Part shown: positions 7,803 to 10,715 of the stretch, piece after piece | Position numbering within the stretch: position 1 is the first letter of the stretch | Layout of the letters: every line of letters begins with the position of its first letter | DNA from: Chlorobiota bacterium | Lineage (GTDB): Bacteria > Bacteroidota > Ignavibacteria > Kapaibacteriales > NICIL-2 | DNA: 10,715 nucleotides | Assembly (NCBI GenBank): GCA_003695605.1 | Contig: RFIK01000212.1 | Coordinates: forward strand, 1 to 10,715 | Reading direction: 5' to 3' | Translations under genes and position numbers: made by a program | The notes under the pieces: model-generated | Databases searched by the model: none | What the model saw: the letters and a program-made list of their open reading frames with translations, nothing else | What the model was told of the DNA's origin: nothing

Positions 7803-10368
7803 CGTGCTTGTTGTGCTTGCAATCGTGACACTCCGCTGTTGGGGTGGCGGGGAGGGTGAACATGCTAGTTCATTTGTGCTCGATGGTGAAATGATTCCGC
7901 GTCCGCGCTGGGTACTCGTTCTGAGCGGAGGGGGCGCACGCGGTCTTGCGCAGATCGGCGTCCTCCGCGCGCTCGAACGGGCGCAGCTCTACCCATCTGC
8001 TGTGGTGGGCACAAGTATCGGTGCAATCATCGGAGGGCTTTGGTGTGCTGGCTACCGGGCTGATGAAATTGACTCGCTCCTGCGCTCCTTGGACTGGCAC
8101 GATGTGCTCCGCCTCGGAGACGAACGGAGCCGCGGCGATCTCTTCCTTGACCAGAAAGCCGAATATGATCGCACTGTCCTATCGGTACGCATGGAAAACT
8201 TCCGTCCCATCGTCCCGGAAGCGGCGAGCAGTGGGCAACGACTCGAACACGTGCTTGCGACGCTGTTTTGGCGTGCGCCGTACAACAGTGCAGGTGGGAC
8301 CTTCGATCAGCTTCGTATCCCGTTCTGTGCGGTAGCGACCGATTTGGTCAGTGGTCAGACTGTGGCCATACGATCCGGCGATCTTGCGACTGCAGTTCGG
8401 GCAAGTAGCACATTCCCCCTTCGCTATACACCGGTCCGGTATGATTCCCTTGTGCTCGTTGATGGTGGGCTCTTGGCGAACATTCCAGTCCACGTTGCTC
8501 GTGAGCAATTTCGCCCGCACCTTGTTGTTGCGGTCAATACCACCTCACCGCTCCTTCCGCCATCGGCGCTTGACAAGCCATGGAATGTCGCCGATCAAGT
8601 CGTCACGCTGATGATGGAACGGTTCAACGCGCGTGCAACGCTCGAGGCAGATATGACGATCAGCCCGCAGCTTGGAGATCACAGTACGTTGGATTTTCGT
8701 CGTCTCGAGTGGCTCATCGCTCAAGGAGAGCAAGTCGGTGAGCTGGCAATTCCTGCGCTCCGCGATCGCCTCGAGCAATGGATTGAGCAACACGTGGACG
8801 GAGAAACGTTCCCACTGGCTGTGCAACGCCAGTTTCGCCCTGAGGTGCTGCATGCAGCGTTGCGGTGTGGCGCAGTCGAAGTGCGGTGCGATTCCGCTGG
8901 TGTGCAGTGGTTTCCTGTTGAACGTCGCAGGATCGTTGCCGTGCAAGCGCCGGAGCGTTGGCTTGCAGATTCGCTGCAGCTGTTGGTAGGGCAGAACTAT
9001 ACGCGCTGGCTTGCTGATTCGATCGTGCTTGCCTGGAACCGGCGGTTGCGTGCCCAGGATCTGACGATGGCACGGTTGCGACTGTCGTTCGACACTGCAA
9101 CGCACATTCTCCATGCCACACTCGACAGTGGCATCGTCGTAGCGCTCGAACTGCTCGGCAATCGGCAGGCAACGGATTTAGCGATCGAACGCGAACTCCG
9201 AATCAGCAAAGGCCAACCGCTCCGCACGCGTCAGTTACTCGACAGCTGGGATGGTCTGCTTGCTACTGATCTGTTCGCCTACGTCGGCTTGGATACTCGG
9301 TACCTCGATAGCACGCGTGATGGGGTTGTCCTCTCTGTGCGCGTACGCGAGCGAGGGTCGCAGGTGCTCCGCATCGGCGGGCGCATTGATAACGAGCGCA
9401 ACGTACAGCCAACGGTGGAGATCGCTGACTTGAACGTCCTCTCGAGCGGAGTGCGGGCAACGCTCCGCATTGGTGGCGGTGGACGCAATAGTATTGCAGC
9501 GCTTCGGCTCGATGCGCTCCGAATCCTCGAAAGTTACTGGACTGCGAGCGTGGAAGGCTATTGGGATTCGCGGAACATCTACCTCTACCGTTTGCGGGAG
9601 AATTTGCCACCCTCGCAGTACGAGCAACTCCGCATCGGCGAACGGATCGAACAGCACCTTGGTCTTCGTACTGCGATCGGAAGCAACGTCGAAACACTCG
9701 GAAAAGTGGCAATCACCACGAGGTTCGAGTACCAGCGGAGCTTCCAACTCGGCGACACGTCCAGGGGCGATCGGGTGTGGGCGCCCCTGCTTGCGTTGGG
9801 TTGGAGTACAGTGCTCGACGATGAGGATCGCGCGGACTTCCCGACGGCTGGCAGCTACCTTGCGCTCCGGCTCGAGCGGACAATCCCCGATGCGCCACAC
9901 TGGCTGCAGTTCTACAAATTCGAAGCGCTGCTCCGCTCGACGGTGGCGTTCCACCGGATGCATGTGCTCCGGTGGTTGGTACGGTTTGGGATTGCAGATA
10001 AGACGCTCCCTCGTGCCGAGTCGTTCAACCTCGGAGGCGAGGATCTTTTCTTCGGCATGCGGGAAGAAGAAGAGCGGGGACGGCAGTTGCTCCTTGGGCA
10101 GCTGGAATATCGCGTTCACTTGCCGTGGGAGTTACTCTTCCCAACCTACCTTTCGCTTCGGTACGATGTCGGCGCCGTCTGGCAGGAAGTGCAGGCGATC
10201 AAGCTCGATAATCTCAAGCACGGGGTTGGCATCACTCTTGCGTTCGATACACCAATCGGGCCGGCACGGTTTTCGTTGGGGCGAGCGTTCTACTTCCGCG
10301 GCTCGCCGACACTGACGACCGTCGGTCCGGTGCTTGGATACTTCAGCATTGGGATGCGAATCCAATGA
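7786..10368 (+). CDS. Patatin-like phospholipase fused to POTRA and Omp85-type outer-membrane barrel
   Basis: This 860-residue protein has the PlpD-like layout: signal peptide, patatin, POTRA, barrel. After a basic, hydrophobic leader (about residues 1-22), the patatin domain has the oxyanion loop GGGARG (48-53), the nucleophile elbow GTSIG with S77, and the catalytic Asp in DGG (D226), so a Ser-Asp lipid hydrolase dyad is intact. A POTRA-like domain lies about 450-520 (ELLGNRQATD, LATDLFAYVGL). The rest is a strand-rich barrel ending near DTPIGPARFSLG, a typical Omp85 segment. The lid-loop region reads LGGEDLFFGM (about 749-758), so the usual Arg-Gly of that loop is absent. The chain ends in MRIQ, not an aromatic residue. 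Known relatives are type Vd proteins or outer-membrane phospholipases. ATG 7786 is chosen over the TTG at 7768 because it gives a clean signal peptide. It overlaps the SDR gene by 17 bases and the phosphatase gene by 4. Confidence 0.92.
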   Translation: MKRVGSVLVVLAIVTLRCWGGGEGEHASSFVLDGEMIPRPRWVLVLSGGGARGLAQIGVLRALERAQLYPSAVVGTSIGAIIGGLWCAGYRADEIDSLLRSLDWHDVLRLGDERSRGDLFLDQKAEYDRTVLSVRMENFRPIVPEAASSGQRLEHVLATLFWRAPYNSAGGTFDQLRIPFCAVATDLVSGQTVAIRSGDLATAVRASSTFPLRYTPVRYDSLVLVDGGLLANIPVHVAREQFRPHLVVAVNTTSPLLPPSALDKPWNVADQVVTLMMERFNARATLEADMTISPQLGDHSTLDFRRLEWLIAQGEQVGELAIPALRDRLEQWIEQHVDGETFPLAVQRQFRPEVLHAALRCGAVEVRCDSAGVQWFPVERRRIVAVQAPERWLADSLQLLVGQNYTRWLADSIVLAWNRRLRAQDLTMARLRLSFDTATHILHATLDSGIVVALELLGNRQATDLAIERELRISKGQPLRTRQLLDSWDGLLATDLFAYVGLDTRYLDSTRDGVVLSVRVRERGSQVLRIGGRIDNERNVQPTVEIADLNVLSSGVRATLRIGGGGRNSIAALRLDALRILESYWTASVEGYWDSRNIYLYRLRENLPPSQYEQLRIGERIEQHLGLRTAIGSNVETLGKVAITTRFEYQRSFQLGDTSRGDRVWAPLLALGWSTVLDDEDRADFPTAGSYLALRLERTIPDAPHWLQFYKFEALLRSTVAFHRMHVLRWLVRFGIADKTLPRAESFNLGGEDLFFGMREEEERGRQLLLGQLEYRVHLPWELLFPTYLSLRYDVGAVWQEVQAIKLDNLKHGVGITLAFDTPIGPARFSLGRAFYFRGSPTLTTVGPVLGYFSIGMRIQ

Positions 10369-10715
10369 AGCGATTGATTCTGATTCGTCATGCAAAAGCA
10401 GAATCGGCCGAGCTGACACCCACGCCCGATCGAGAGCGCATGTTGACCGAGCGCGGACGCTGCGACGCCGAGCGTTTGGGGGCATGGCTTGCCGAGCACA
10501 TTCCCACCGTAGATGCGATTGTTGCCAGCCTTGCGCGCAGGACGCTCGAGACGGCGCGGTATATCGCAGCAGGATGGAGCACGTCTGCACCACCGATCAT
10601 CGAAGAACCAACGCTTTACCTGCCAACCCTGGAGGAAATTCGAGCAGTCGTCGAAACGTTGAGTCCGGAGTGGAGATCGGTTGCACTCGTCGGACATAAC
10701 CCTTCGATCAGTGAT
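10365..10715 (+). CDS. sixA: SixA-type phosphohistidine phosphatase, 3' end outside window
   Basis: The first 117 residues of a histidine-phosphatase-superfamily protein are present and the frame is open at the right edge. The start overlaps the previous stop as ATGA, typical of translational coupling. The catalytic motif is LIRHAKA with R8 and H9. D22/R23 followed by LTERG matches the SixA subgroup. S55-x-A-x-R59-T-x-E-T-A corresponds to the usual SPxxRAxQTA motif, with Leu in place of Pro. The second catalytic histidine is H111 in VGHNP. Family members are usually about 150-165 residues, so only the last 40 or so are missing. SixA in E. coli dephosphorylates phosphohistidine in phosphocarrier proteins; other family members act on different phospho-substrates, so the exact target here is not certain. 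Confidence 0.92.
   Translation, partial: MKRLILIRHAKAESAELTPTPDRERMLTERGRCDAERLGAWLAEHIPTVDAIVASLARRTLETARYIAAGWSTSAPPIIEEPTLYLPTLEEIRAVVETLSPEWRSVALVGHNPSISD

Noticed and set aside
9235..10119. A 294-codon open frame on the minus strand inside the patatin-Omp85 gene.
   Set aside because: It lies wholly opposite a conserved barrel-coding region, has no recognisable motif, and its composition is typical of an antisense shadow.

Overview
This is a densely coded, single-strand (+) stretch of a didermal (outer-membrane-bearing) bacterial chromosome, mid-50s percent GC by eye. It holds seven protein genes, no RNA genes, no mobile elements and no gap longer than about 80 bases. Three genes encode predicted outer-membrane beta-barrels, one encodes an OmpA-type peptidoglycan anchor, and Shine-Dalgarno sequences are mostly weak. 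Together with the large uncharacterised envelope proteins, this suggests a member of the Bacteroidota/Chlorobiota/Kapabacteria assemblage. That placement is an inference from gene style, not from a marker gene.

Region 1 (1-5101) is a three-gene envelope cluster. A large protein whose 5' end lies outside the window alternates beta-rich and helical segments. It is followed by two secreted proteins of 575 and 461 residues, each with a cysteine-containing N-terminal domain and a predicted C-terminal beta-barrel. These two are recognisably paralogous: their C-terminal ~120-130 residues align, including a shared NFFRF motif and an FGV(AV)QY motif. I do not recognise a named family for any of the three.

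Region 2 (5179-6851) holds a secreted von Willebrand factor A (VWA) plus OmpA-domain protein. An acylphosphatase gene starts 2 bases after its stop. The OmpA domain keeps the peptidoglycan-binding Asp/Arg pair; the VWA domain has a substituted metal-site motif.

Region 3 (6903-10715) is a tightly coupled run of three genes: a classical short-chain dehydrogenase, a patatin phospholipase fused to a POTRA/Omp85-type outer-membrane barrel, and a SixA-type histidine phosphatase that runs off the right edge. The first two genes overlap by 17 bases and the last two by 4 bases (ATGA), so they are probably co-transcribed and translationally coupled.

The most interesting material is the unrecognised three-gene envelope cluster next to an OmpA/VWA anchor. 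Second is the patatin-Omp85 protein, whose barrel lacks the usual Arg-Gly lid-loop motif. No terminator or convincing promoter was found, so the whole window could be one or a few long transcripts.
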